Shown here: positions 1-8,929 of the stretch, piece by piece
Layout: the number at the start of each line of letters is the position of its first letter
Position numbering within the stretch: position 1 is the first letter of the stretch
DNA from: Gonocerus acuteangulatus
Lineage: Eukaryota; Arthropoda; Insecta; Hemiptera; Coreidae
NCBI GenBank assembly: GCA_946811695.1
Contig: OX328126.1
Span: 9,264,361 to 9,328,360, forward strand
Reading direction: 5' to 3'
Length of the DNA: 64,000 bases
Notes under the pieces: generated by a model
Databases searched by the model: none
What the model was told of the DNA's origin: nothing
The model's input: the letters and a program-made list of their open reading frames with translations, nothing else
Made by a program: the position numbers and the translations under genes

Positions 1-227
1 TTGTCAATGAGTTTATTCACAATATCAACAATATTCTATTTTTTACTTTCAGTTTTAGTTTTTTGTAATTTTTTCTATTTTAAAGCGCACATTAATAAAC
101 ATATTTTGATAATACTGATACATTTAAGGTAATATTACCAAGTACTTTATTGTTAAAAATCGTTATAAAAATAATCTTACAATTTTTCTAGTATACATGT
201 ATAATTAATATAAAGAACATATGAACA
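1..227. other. AT-rich DNA, nothing recognised
   Basis: I see no open frame, repeat boundary or RNA signature here. It is the left flank of the Helitron that begins at 228. Confidence 0.6.
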
Positions 228-978
228 TCTACTATATATTTCTCAAATACCACTCATTGACTGACTGACCTATCATCGCCCAGCCCAAACCACTTGACAG
301 AAGATTTTGAAATTTTGCATGGACACTCCGTTTAGCATGGAAACACTCGCTAAGAAAGATTTTTTTGATATTCGAATTTTTAAATATTTTTAGAGGGGTT
401 TGAAGTTTTAGTTTGTTAGAGCAGGCAAGCCTGGGCAGCATGTGTTGCTAGGACGATAACAGGTCAGCTGGTACCGTATTGTATTTATTACTAGAAATAA
501 ACCTTAAATTTTTCACTAGAAATAAACTCCCTCATAGGATTTTCGCTATACCTGCTATCCCGAACCCTTGCATAGCCTCCTCACCCATCAGCATCCCCAG
601 TCAGAACACATCTTGGTCATGCTCGCAAATATAATGTGTGTTTCCGAATAGACATCTTGGAAACATAAATATTTAAATTTGAACGTTCATTTATTATTAA
701 AGCGAATTTCAATCAGGTTACACTTCTACTGCTGGAAACCTGTAGCTAACGGGTTATCTCTAGGTTATCTCTTTCTTAACATAGGTTCGGAGCGCCCCAT
801 TTTTAAGAAACATTATACTTTGATGACTTATCAATTGATGAATAACAAATAGTATGACGGGAACCGTGCTATAATAAACTACACAAAATTAAAGAGTAGC
901 GTTAATTTCGATGATACATCATTTAACGCAATAAAATAACTACTTATCTGCCGCTACGAAGCACGGGTATTCAGCTAG
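228..978 (+). mobile_element. Non-autonomous Helitron, family A, complete
   Basis: The element starts with TC preceded by A (A227|T228) and ends in CTAG followed by T (978|979), which is the Helitron arrangement: insertion between A and T, 5'-TC and 3'-CTRR. The same ends recur in the minus-strand copy at 53735-54388, and the 3' half in 61271-61948. Inside are a segment shared with the 33-bp repeat at 30 kb (around 415-460) and a degenerate pair of the inverted motif AACCTATAGATAACCCG. It has no coding capacity (751 bp), so it would need Rep/helicase from elsewhere. Calling it a Helitron rests on the termini and on A/T target use in two copies. Confidence 0.72.
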
Positions 979-1004
979 TAATAAATATATGAAAGATGTA
1001 AATA

Positions 1005-1186
1005 ATATATTAAGGGGCCAACGGCCATAGCCACGTTGAATACACCGGTTCCTATAGATCACCGAAGTTAAGCAAGGTCGGGCGTGGTCAGTACCTGAAT
1101 GGGTGACCGACCACGTGCTGTTGGCATTATAAAAGGGCGGCAACCTATAGATAGCCCGGCGCTAATGGCCAAGATGTAGATGCGCC

Positions 1187-1245
<59 letters not shown>

Positions 1246-1255
1246 TATATTAAGG
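1005..1255 (+). mobile_element. 5S rRNA-derived SINE, full length, with poly(A) and 11-bp TSD
   Basis: Positions 1017-1128 resemble 5S rRNA from the GCCAACGGCC start, through the internal promoter region (GATCACCGAAGTTAAGCAA, then AGTACCTGAATGGGTGACCG) to the GTTGGC end; part of the normal 5S middle is missing. It is followed by a body (AAAGGGCGGCAACCTATAGA), a 3' hairpin (CGGCGC ... GCGCCG, about 1158-1187) and a 53-nt poly(A) at 1189-1241. The direct repeat ATATATTAAGG at 1005-1015 and 1245-1255 is the target duplication. It would be transcribed by RNA polymerase III from the 5S promoter and mobilised by a LINE. Other copies are at 19.1, 58.5 and 62.2 kb. Confidence 0.85.
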
Positions 1256-1492
1256 TTACTTTAGAATTATATGAAATTGTCATTTGCTGTGAAATTGTTA
1301 AAAGTATTATAGCATTTACAAAACTCAAAATGGGAAGAAACACAGTCTCTAATATTAATACATATTATTTGTACAAGATATATCTTACACAAATATATAT
1401 ATATATAAAATCTTGTCCTTTCGAGACACTAATATTCCACTGGTAATTACAGTGTACCTACGTCCGATTATCTCTGTAGGTAAAACAATGAT

Positions 1493-1521
1493 TTAGAGCC
1501 AGAATTCATTCCTGGCTCTAA
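1493..1521. repeat. Perfect 10-bp hairpin
   Basis: TTAGAGCCAG and CTGGCTCTAA are exact inverted repeats separated by 9 nt. No surrounding element explains them. There is no oligo-T run after either arm, so a terminator role is not supported. Confidence 0.5.
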
Positions 1522-1806
1522 GTAAGTTATTATCAAATAAAGACTTATTTTCTTGAAAGCGAAAGCCGACGCTGACTGTGAAGAAAGTAAGCTGGGAAGA
1601 ATTGGGCAAGTGAGACGTCATCGTTACGTGACACGGAGGGCAGCACGTAAGTAGGTTCGACACTTGGGGTATTGTATCTTGAATTCGTAGGCCCAGCTGG
1701 GAGGGGGCGTATCTAATACTAATAACCATAAGCAAACCACAATATCTCGCTACAAACTATAATTATTTACAACGAACGGTGGTAATTATTTAGAACAAAC
1801 ATATTG

Positions 1807-2063
1807 CACCAGTATTTCTACAGTGACACAACTCAAAAAAAAGTTTTAATTCACACCGTCATAGTTATGACTGTGAAAGACATGGTAAATATCTCTTAAT
1901 CAACCATCGAAACTGTATGTACCTAGCTTCAGAGCTTCTACACCAGAGGGAACTTGTGTCACCCTTCCTGTCTTAATCCTAACGCCCCTACATATAATAG
2001 GCAGGAATGACACATTTTCATTTGAGTTTTATTTTGAGTTGTGTCAGTTTAGAAATACCAGTG
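1807..2063. mobile_element. MITE with ~34-bp terminal inverted repeats
   Basis: The left end CACCAGTATTTCTACAGTGA and the right end, read in reverse, CACTGGTATTTCTAAACTGA match over about 34 bp, including ACACAACTCAAAA. The length is 257 bp with no coding. Flanks (ATATTG / AGATATTA) do not give a clean duplication, so the superfamily is open. Confidence 0.6.
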
Positions 2064-2900
2064 AGATATTATGCAATTTTTTTTATGCAACCTGGACAAG
2101 CAATGGTAGTCTGATGCATCATTTATAGATACTATATATGTATATTGTTGCAAATTCTAATCCATATTGATTTCCCGAATTCATGGGCGTGTATAGAAAA
2201 TAATTTCGGAGGGGGCTGGAAAAATTTCGGAGGGGGGCTGAGACCATTTCCGGTGTATGGAATACTAACAATTTAGATCTTGGAAGAGTTTTAGCCAACT
2301 AAAACGCTATTACACCCAAAATAGAACACGTTTTATGAACTAAATGATCTTATTTAATTTATTTTTAAGGGTTTTATGACATTTTTACCGATCAAATAAA
2401 AATTTCGGGGGTAAGTACCCAAACCGAAAATGAGTTACAAAAACATTTTTCCAATTTTTTTGGTTGTGCGCTCGATTTCCACTAGGTGTAGTGGATTTTT
2501 TATGAAAATAAGAAAAGGCATTAGCCCTATCGGGCTAAAATGAAGATAACCAGTTCTGAAAACGTGTTTTATGTATAAATGGACGTTAATGTTTAAATAA
2601 ATAAATAAATATATTCATTTCATTCATTCACTTTGATGCGAAACGACAAGGAAAGGAGGAAAGAATTTAGCAAAATATTAACTCAAAATATTTATTTAGC
2701 AAAATATTTATATATATTCGGAAACGAATAATAATGTAGGGCTTTATGCTGCGCACTCCTTTTGGTAATAAGATAAATAAGGAGCATAGACAGGATATCC
2801 GTATGAAATCCTGGTAAAGGATCAGAAGAAGGTAGATTTGATTCGGTCATATGAATGGGATTAATACAGGAAGACGGACCTGGAGAAGTATGGAGATGGA
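2064..2900. other. Degraded repeat DNA with a SINE-B-type 3' end
   Basis: Around 2470-2615 (plus strand) is a decayed copy of the 3' half of the tRNA-headed SINE B: a GGGCTAAAATG segment, then ATGGACGTTAATGTTTAAAT followed by (AAAT)n. The stretch 2190-2420 contains two TTTCGGAGGGGGCTG phrases but nothing further that I recognise. Confidence 0.4.
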
Positions 2901-2904
2901 GAGG

Positions 2905-3055
2905 GTTCTATAGATAGGGGAGGGGTTGATAGGGGGGAGGGGAAAGAGGGGGAGGGGTGATAGGGGATAGGGAGAGAGGGGTGGGCGAGAGGGGGAGGGT
3001 GAGATGGGGAGGGGTGAGAGGGGGTAGGAAGGGGGAAAAGGAGATTACAGGATCT
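2905..3055 (+). repeat. Purine/G-rich tract
   Basis: About 150 bases are almost entirely G and A on the plus strand, with more than a dozen runs of four or more G (for example GGGGAGGGG and GAGGGGGAGGGTGAGATGGGG). Such a strand could form G-quadruplexes or a triplex. It is imperfect, so it looks like an aged (GGGGA)n-type tract rather than a designed element. Confidence 0.7.
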
Positions 3056-3097
3056 AAGGGAGGATTTTTTTAAACGGTATAATTTGTCTCAATAACT

Positions 3098-3100
<3 letters not shown>

Positions 3101-3153
<53 letters not shown>

Positions 3154-3192
3154 TATTTATATATATATGTATATTTATATATGTATATATAA
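3101..3192. repeat. (AT)n microsatellite
   Basis: Fifty pure bases of AT are followed by a decayed tail interrupted by AGATATTT and TGTATATTT. Confidence 0.95.
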
Positions 3193-3224
3193 ATCTTACA
3201 ACTAGTATGGTGGTGTTAATGCCT

Positions 3225-3430
3225 CAAAAACGACCACCAAAACAACCGTAACAGGCCAAAGGGTTGGGTTAAGTTGGTAGTTTAAGGGCAGAAAACTGGT
3301 TGGTCATCTCCGCCCTTGTTGTGTTTAATTGTGCAAGATTAATGTTAGGATGGAGAGTGTTTTCATTACTGTGTGTTTGAGATAGAGTTGTGTTACTAAA
3401 GTTGTATTTGTGAGAATCTAAATTTGGAAA
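3225..3430. repeat. Dispersed repeat related to 19540-19960
   Basis: Read in reverse, this stretch (GGGCGGAGATGACCAACCAG, then AACATTAATCTTGCACAATT) matches the sequence flanking the SINE at 19651-19866. It shows what that site looked like without the SINE. The family itself is not recognised. Confidence 0.55.
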
Positions 3431-3521
3431 AAAAGAGAAATTATTGTTGTTATAAAATTGCATGGATATAAGAACCAGATTCACACACACATTAATATAT
3501 TTGCACTTATATAAATATAGT

Positions 3522-3522
<1 letters not shown>

Positions 3523-3576
<54 letters not shown>
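3523..3576. repeat. (AT)n microsatellite
   Basis: A pure AT run. Apparent tyrosine/isoleucine open frames across it are artefacts of the repeat. Confidence 0.95.
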
Positions 3577-3579
<3 letters not shown>

Positions 3580-3625
3580 CACAGTATATGTATAAATACA
3601 GTACAAATAATAAAAAATATATATA

Positions 3626-3712
3626 ACAGGCCAAAGGATCCAGAGGGCGAGATACTGTAGAGGTATCTGATTCTTGACCATACGGCACACCAGGGAGATA
3701 GTATGTACTATA
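3626..3712 (-). mobile_element. SINE A fragment (3' body)
   Basis: The minus strand carries the 3' body of SINE A (reverse of AGATACTGTAGAGGTATCTG, and CGGCACACCAGGGAGATAGT), truncated on both sides and joined to a Helitron B fragment at about 3720. Confidence 0.65.
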
Positions 3713-3718
3713 TATATA

Positions 3719-4046
3719 TGCCATGCTACACCTACATTCTGCATTTATAAAAGCAAAAATAAATTAGAAACCAAATAAGTAATATTAAAATCAAATGACG
3801 CGACACTTCCCGTATCAAGACCTACCTGTGTGCAAAGTTTGATCCAAATCTGTCAAACTGTGTGGATTTGTATACGGAACAAACATATAGGCACACAGCT
3901 GGTAGACGTTTTTGACCTATCCTACGAGACTCCCCGGATCAAGACGTACCTGTGTGGCAAGTTTGGTCAAAATCAATCAAACGTTGTGGATTTGTATAAG
4001 AAATAAACAAACAAACATATTCGTGATTTTTATATTTATATATATC
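3719..4046 (-). mobile_element. Helitron B fragment
   Basis: On the minus strand it starts with the typical TATATAAAAATCACGAATAT-like 5' region and contains two of the ~120-bp internal units (CAAATCCACA..., TTTGACCAAACTTGCCACAC-like). The last bases of the 3' end (GGGTAACAGCTAG) are missing. Confidence 0.6.
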
Positions 4047-4351
4047 TTATATTAGTGTTATTATCAGCGTATGTTGATGGTAAGACCACAAGATTTATAA
4101 TTAACGTTGTTTTGACAAGTTTGATTTTATTTCTTCCATGACTTGATCTATTCTTTCTGAATGAGCCGTTTTTCTCTCATATGACAAAGCTTTTCCACTC
4201 ATTTTTTCCCAATCAATAATTTTATGTTTTTGAATGCGTCTCGTTGTAAAATGTCTGCTACTTTTAGATCAGCCTTAATTAGATTTTAATAAAATTTCAC
4301 GATTTGCTTTCTTAGTCTCGAGGGATTCATTATTTAGAAATCAGTAGAATC

Positions 4352-4354
<3 letters not shown>

Positions 4355-4423
<69 letters not shown>
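4355..4423. repeat. Oligo(T) run of 69
   Basis: A pure T tract. Unlike the other long A/T homopolymers in the window, neither flank carries a recognisable SINE end, so its source is not clear. Confidence 0.9.
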
Positions 4424-4424
<1 letters not shown>

Positions 4425-5190
4425 AAGAATAAGTGATTTAATTATATGTATATCATCATCTTATCTTCACAGTTTTGTATAATTATCTTAGCATTTTTGT
4501 TTTATTTATTTGTTAATGTGTAAGTAGTATTTTTACATTTAGACCTGATAGAACTGAAAATGTACCTAGAAATACGTTCCTGTATTTTATCACATATTAG
4601 TTATCTATTTTCAACAAGTTTTTAACAATCACGTTTGCTCATTGATACTGCAACCAAAGTGAGTCTTTCACAAGAACGTTTCATCATTGCGGATTAAGTC
4701 CAGGAAAGTGTTTGAACATGAAACCCAAAGAGGGTACTTAACCGTGGAGTGACACTGATTGAGCAAGTGGAAGCTAAGTTGCAGGAGAGAGAGACTGACC
4801 AGAGAAGGAACTTAAGACCAGCCCATCAGCTGTGATTAACAATTCATCAGCTATTAGAGGCATCTCCTCTTAATCTCGGGGTACAGTTTGGTCCTCCGAG
4901 CCGGATCCTTGGGGTAGGTTGCATTCAACATTAATAGACCATCGGAGATTTTAAAGGATGCTTTCTAATGTGTGGGATTGGCCTTAATTTCGTCATGATT
5001 GCAGTACTTTTTAAAAGTAAGGCTAATGCTTACATTTTCTGAACGAAACCATTTCTAGCTCAAGTTTTCGGTTCTGGATAAATTCAGGGAAAATCATGTC
5101 TTGAAAATACATATACGGTGAAAAAATGATAGCAATTCGCATGAGACTGGTTCTGGCGGGATACCCAAAAGACCTAACCTTTAACTAATA
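4424..5190. other. Unassigned DNA; possible primer-binding-type phrase
   Basis: No coding frame is seen. Position 4887-4910 (TTTGGTCCTCCGAGCCGGAT) resembles a phrase I associate from memory with the region just after the 5' LTR of BEL/Pao retrotransposons. No paired LTR or gag frame is visible nearby, so this stays a suggestion. Confidence 0.25.
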
Positions 5191-5201
5191 AATTCACAGA
5201 T

Positions 5202-5486
5202 ATGAAGTTCGCGGATTACGTAGAATACTGCAAAGATAAAAATCCAATATTCAATGGCTACAAAGGAAATATTAAAGAGGTTTTCATGTCATTAGAAGAA
5301 TGTGGAAAAGCTATTTCTGAGTTATTAAATTTCCAATTTAATGATAATGAAGAAAATATTTAAAATTTCCTACAAACCGTTTACAATATATTAAAGAAAC
5401 ATATTCTGAAGAAAAATTGTATAGAAGTAATATCACCACCAAGCGCAGGGAAAAATTTCTTTTTCGACTATAATAATGGACGTTAA
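5202..5486 (+). pseudogene. Densovirus-like NS1 helicase fragment (endogenous viral element)
   Basis: A single frame runs from the ATG at 5202 to 5486, broken by one TAA at 5361-5363. After the break it holds a Walker A-like loop, ISPPSAGKNFFFD, of the kind found in the superfamily 3 helicase of parvovirus/densovirus NS1, which unwinds viral DNA. The preceding block (FNDNEEN ... FLQTVYNIL) would fit the region N-terminal to the helicase. Walker B and motif C are absent: homology stops near 5470, where the sequence changes to a SINE-B-like tail (ATGGACGTTAAAATT). It is about 95 codons, far short of a full NS1. Family assignment is from motif memory, not a search; GKN instead of GK(S/T) is a point against. 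Confidence 0.5.
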
Positions 5487-5637
5487 AATTATAAGCATTG
5501 GAAGGTTATAAACATTGAATGGTTATAAACATCTAATTGGGATGTAGCCCTTGAAACACAATACCTACGTCGTTTGGCACCATTTTGTGTCGTTGGTCCG
5601 AAATCGGTCTAGAAACATACAACATACGGCCGAGAAT

Positions 5638-6045
5638 CGGTGGCCATCGGATCGGGTCGAGTCGGTACCGATGTAGGCACCTCCATTGAGATGCATGTGT
5701 TTGCTTTTCTTCCGACAGTCGGTGGCTATCGGATCGGGTCCAATGTAGGCACCTCCATTGAGATGCATGTGTTTGCTTTTCTTCCGACAGTCGGTGGCTA
5801 TCGGATCGGGACCAATGTAGGCACAACCATTGAGATCCATGTGTTTGCTTTTCTTCCGACAGTCGGTGGCTACCGGATCGGGTCCAATGTAGGCACCTCC
5901 ATTGAGATGCATGTGTTAGCTTTTCTTCCGACAGTCGGTGGCTATCGGATCGGGTCCAATGTAGGCACCTCCATTGAGATGCATGTGTTTGCTTTTCTTC
6001 CGACAGTCGGTGGCTATCGGATCGGGTCCAATGTAGGTGCCCCCT
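5638..6045. repeat. 72-bp satellite, about 5.5 copies
   Basis: The phrase GTCGGTGGCTATCGGATCGG recurs at 5718, 5790, 5862, 5934 and 6006, an exact 72-bp period. Because 72 is a multiple of three, frames on both strands stay open and give spurious 115-180-residue proteins. The array ends in AATGTAGGTGCCCC, just like the related array at 37.8-38.47 kb. Confidence 0.92.
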
Positions 6046-6735
6046 CAGAAGCATCACTGCCATGAATTGTGGCAATGTAGTAACCCACAGGGCTCCGTCC
6101 TCTCCACATCTGGGTCAAAATGTTTTAGCCGGGAGAGAGTCAAACCTCAAACCCTTTTAAAATTAAATTTCCACGCATCCTAACTTGATATTCTTCGTTT
6201 TTTATGTGTTTTTTTTTTAAGCCAAAGAAAGCCCCGCCGGGTATACAAGCCTTTTCTCAGTTCTTATAAAAAAATGAGCAATTTAAAACAGAACTCAGTA
6301 TGGTGATATTTATTTTATATATAACATATACATAACAAATCAGAACAATCAGAAGCACACAGGCATAGCAACCATTCCATGCAAAAGCAGATCACCAATC
6401 CAGGAAATTATTTTGCTTCGTAAATTAAGGCCCATCGTAGTATGTACGCTTAAAACGTCGAAATCGCCTAGTAGCGAATTCCACAGAGAAATGAATAGAG
6501 TAGTAACAACATAGTAATTCTTTTTACTAATGACTATTGCACACTGATGTAAATCCAGCCCGGGGTAGGTTGTGCCCTTTCTGCAGAAGGCTCGCAGGGC
6601 CTAAGGGTTAGAAGACAGACAACTATTGTATTCACAAATACACCAACAACCAAACAATAAATATATTAACAATAATATTACAACATTTATTTACTAGAGT
6701 GATTTATTTGATGATATAATCACAGATTTTAGGAT
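6046..6735. other. 3' flank and probable 3' UTR of the COX4 exon
   Basis: On the minus strand the first ~60 bases after the COX4 stop contain AAATAAATCACTC and AAATAAATGTTGTAAT, both with AATAAA poly(A) signals (about 6680-6710). Further left I see only unassigned AT-rich DNA. Confidence 0.45.
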
Positions 6736-7017
6736 TTACTTCTTCCAGTCCTCCTTTTCAAAGTCATAGTGTGAAGCGAGACCTTCGATCGGATTCATCC
6801 TCAGAGCGAGCATTCGTTTCAACTGCGCCTGCCTCTTTTCCTCCTGGAACGTGTCAGGCATTGACGGGTTGTACACGAATAACTAGAGCCCCATGAACGC
6901 CCAGACTGCAAGAGAGCAGATGACCAGCGTCCAGCCAGTATAGGTCTTCCACTCTCCAGTAGGAGCATTCAGCTCGGCTAGGGTCTGGCAGAATGACACC
7001 ATGCAGAGAGCTTTCTT
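6736..7017 (-). pseudogene. COX4: Cytochrome c oxidase subunit IV, last exon with in-frame stop
   Basis: Reading the minus strand from 7017 gives 93 codons and a TAA at 6738-6736. The frame matches the C-terminal half of COX IV, a nuclear-encoded inner-membrane subunit of respiratory complex IV: KKALCMVSFCQTLAEL, then GEWKTYTGWT and a single membrane span (LVICSLAVWAFMGL), then the matrix/intermembrane tail with LKRMLALRMNPIEGLASHYD and the terminal WKK. The exon is preceded by a good acceptor (ATTTATTTAG) and a branch-like GAGTTAATAC, so it is not a processed retrocopy. Codon 45 (6885-6883) is TAG directly after the membrane span, where relatives have a sense codon; this would remove about 48 residues including the conserved NPI-GLA block. 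It is either a decayed duplicate, a nonsense allele or an assembly error. No upstream exon is seen. Confidence 0.85.
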
Positions 7018-7050
7018 CTAAATAAATGTATTAACTCCACGATATATATC

Positions 7051-7166
7051 TAAATTATATACTTTGTGTAAACACATTATATACATTGTGTAAACAAATT
7101 ATATACATTGTGTAAACAAATTATATTCATTGTGTAAACAAATTATATACATTGCGTAAACAAATT
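7051..7166. repeat. 22-bp tandem repeat, about 5 copies
   Basis: The unit ATTATATACATTGTGTAAAC (plus AA) repeats inside what would be the last intron of the COX4 gene. Confidence 0.85.
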
Positions 7167-7379
7167 TTCTGTACAAACTAGTATCCAATCTAAATTAGAC
7201 CGTTCAGATAAAACTGAGAATTTGTCAAAAAAAAAGTGAAGCGAGATTTTGTTTCCAGTTTTTGCAATCCACGCGCTGACGGTTTTCGGGTCAAAAAATA
7301 TCTAACTCTCTATTGAAGAAATGATGACCATCCGATGGGTTATTCTAAAACAATTATCTCGAACTTGGTTTCATCTTAA

Positions 7380-7593
7380 AGATAAATTAATAAGCTAGAA
7401 CTTTTGTAAAGAGGTATTTTTTTCGTACAACGCTTCGCTTAAGCGATAAACGGGGATTTCTCAAAAAACAAAACAAAAAAAAACACGGTTTTCCTCGAAA
7501 ATGAAGCGAAGACGAGAAAATCGACTTTTTGAATTAGTTTCTGGATACCCCATCGATATAGGAAGTCTGTCAGATTAAGACCCTGGGACACCC

Positions 7594-7595
<2 letters not shown>
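7380..7595. mobile_element. Element end with CAGGGTGTCCCA terminus
   Basis: The minus strand reads CAGGGTGTCCCAGGGTC inward from 7595. The first 12 bases equal the ends of the large-TIR element at 45481-46584. Its other terminus was not found to the left. Confidence 0.4.

Positions 7596-7664
<69 letters not shown>
7596..7664. repeat. (TG)n(TA)n microsatellite
   Basis: TG dinucleotides (7596-7612) grade into TA (7613-7664), separating the CAGGGTGTCCC end from the transposase remnant. Confidence 0.95.
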
Positions 7665-7668
<4 letters not shown>

Positions 7669-8060
7669 AGTTTTGGCCCCTTGCAGCGATAAAGACATCA
7701 TCGCATATTGACAGACTGGATGTCATTTTTGCATTGCTCTGCTGTAATCTGTTCCTAGGCCCATTTAACGTGATGGATGAGGTACTCCCTTGAGCCAATG
7801 GGCTCCCTGTAGACCAAATCTTCAATGTCTACCCATGCTAAGAAATCCATGAGCGTGAGATCTGAAGATCAAGCCGGCCAAGATACCGGCCCACCAGGTC
7901 CTTTCCAACACCATAGATGGATAGTGTCCAACCAATTTCAGACGGCCCTCCCGTAGTAGCCTGGACAACCGTCGACTTGGAACCAGCTTCCCAATCTCTG
8001 ATCCAAAAGGGCTTCCTTCAAGAACAACGACAGATTATTATGGAGGAATTCGGGGATAGA
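7665..8060 (-). pseudogene. DDE transposase remnant, IS630-Tc1-mariner type
   Basis: The minus strand keeps recognisable blocks of a DDE transposase C-terminal half in shifted frames: a WFQVDGCPGYYGRAV block (family form is roughly QDGAP-HY), then a GPGGPVSWPA / SDLTLMDFLAW block (family: SPDLTPLDFFLWG), then VYREPIGSREYL and finally RGQNFEY near the C-terminus. Stops follow GRAV (7940-7938) and lie within the SPDL region. The N-terminal HTH and first Asp are not found. The frame runs out into the adjoining microsatellite. Confidence 0.65.
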
Positions 8061-8149
8061 CTCTTTGTTAAGGCGAAAGGTTAAGAAATGGGATCCTACT
8101 ATTTCATTATTCCACACAAAATCAGAAGCATACTCACTCCTAGATTTTT

Positions 8150-8152
<3 letters not shown>

Positions 8153-8206
<54 letters not shown>
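8153..8206. repeat. (AT)n microsatellite
   Basis: A pure AT run; the flanks show no transposon terminus. Confidence 0.95.
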
Positions 8207-8214
<8 letters not shown>

Positions 8215-8335
8215 AATATATACATTCAGGAAGGAAACTATTAGAAAAGCCTCCTAGGAAATACAATATTAAAAGATGGATTTTTAGAAAATCTTAAGAA
8301 ACACCTTTTTTTTGGATAATGCTGTCTTCGGAAAA

Positions 8336-8412
8336 TTATCTCTCTCTCCCACTCCCCATCTCTCTCTGTCTCTCACTGTTTCTCCCTCTCTCTATCACTC
8401 TCTTTTTTAGAT
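8336..8412. repeat. Pyrimidine-rich (CT)n tract
   Basis: About 75 bases of C and T, an imperfect CTCTCTCTC repeat. Confidence 0.75.
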
Positions 8413-8442
8413 AATCCGGGTTCACGATCACTTTCCACGACT

Positions 8443-8709
8443 ATGAAGCATTTCCTGCTACAGGTGCCTAAATTTCGCACCGTACTGCGTCCCTTACAAG
8501 GCGAGGCGAAGTATTGCAAACGAACGTTGATTCTGATAAAGCCCACCAGGAACCGGGAAACGGAGCGGAGAGTAGAGGCTATATTTCAACAAGGGTTCTG
8601 CCAGGGACCCGAGGGAGCACAATCCAAGCAGGAGAGAACTCTATTGGAACTAACGCAGATCCAGATTAGAACCGACCCAGGGAAAGGTCTAACCTGCAAA
8701 AGGGGTTAG
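8443..8709 (+). other. Unrecognised open frame, 88 codons
   Basis: An ATG-to-TAG frame in DNA that is less AT-rich than its surroundings. The predicted product is basic, with no membrane span, signal peptide or known motif. Its composition could reflect a decayed mobile element; I cannot tell it from a chance frame. Confidence 0.2.
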
Positions 8710-8929
8710 GAATTCCACCGAGGTCGGAAGGTTACTAAAGCTTGTCCAAAGATTTACCTCTTTCTTATCCCACAGAGGTACACTTTATTCAAGGATGGAA
8801 AACTGTATTGAAAATCCAGATAATTAGATTATTCAATTGAGTATATTGGGCGAGTAAAAGTATGTTAAAATATTTTAAGATATATATATGGATGTTTAAA
8901 AATAAATCTTATGGTTGTATAGGTTGTAA

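Noticed and set aside
1016..1128. Functional 5S rRNA gene
   Set aside because: Part of the 5S core is missing, and the copy has a SINE body, poly(A) and target duplication. The copies at 19.1, 58.5 and 62.2 kb are likewise SINE-derived.
4887..4910. BEL/Pao retrotransposon start
   Set aside because: Only the primer-site-like phrase is seen; there is no LTR pair or gag/pol frame, so it is left as a note.
5533..6075. Repeat proteins on both strands at the 72-bp satellite
   Set aside because: The period is divisible by three, so several frames on both strands remain open by construction.
7595..8060. CAGGGTGTCCC end at 7595 as the 3' terminus of the transposase remnant
   Set aside because: The terminus faces the wrong way: its element lies to the left of 7595, not over the transposase.
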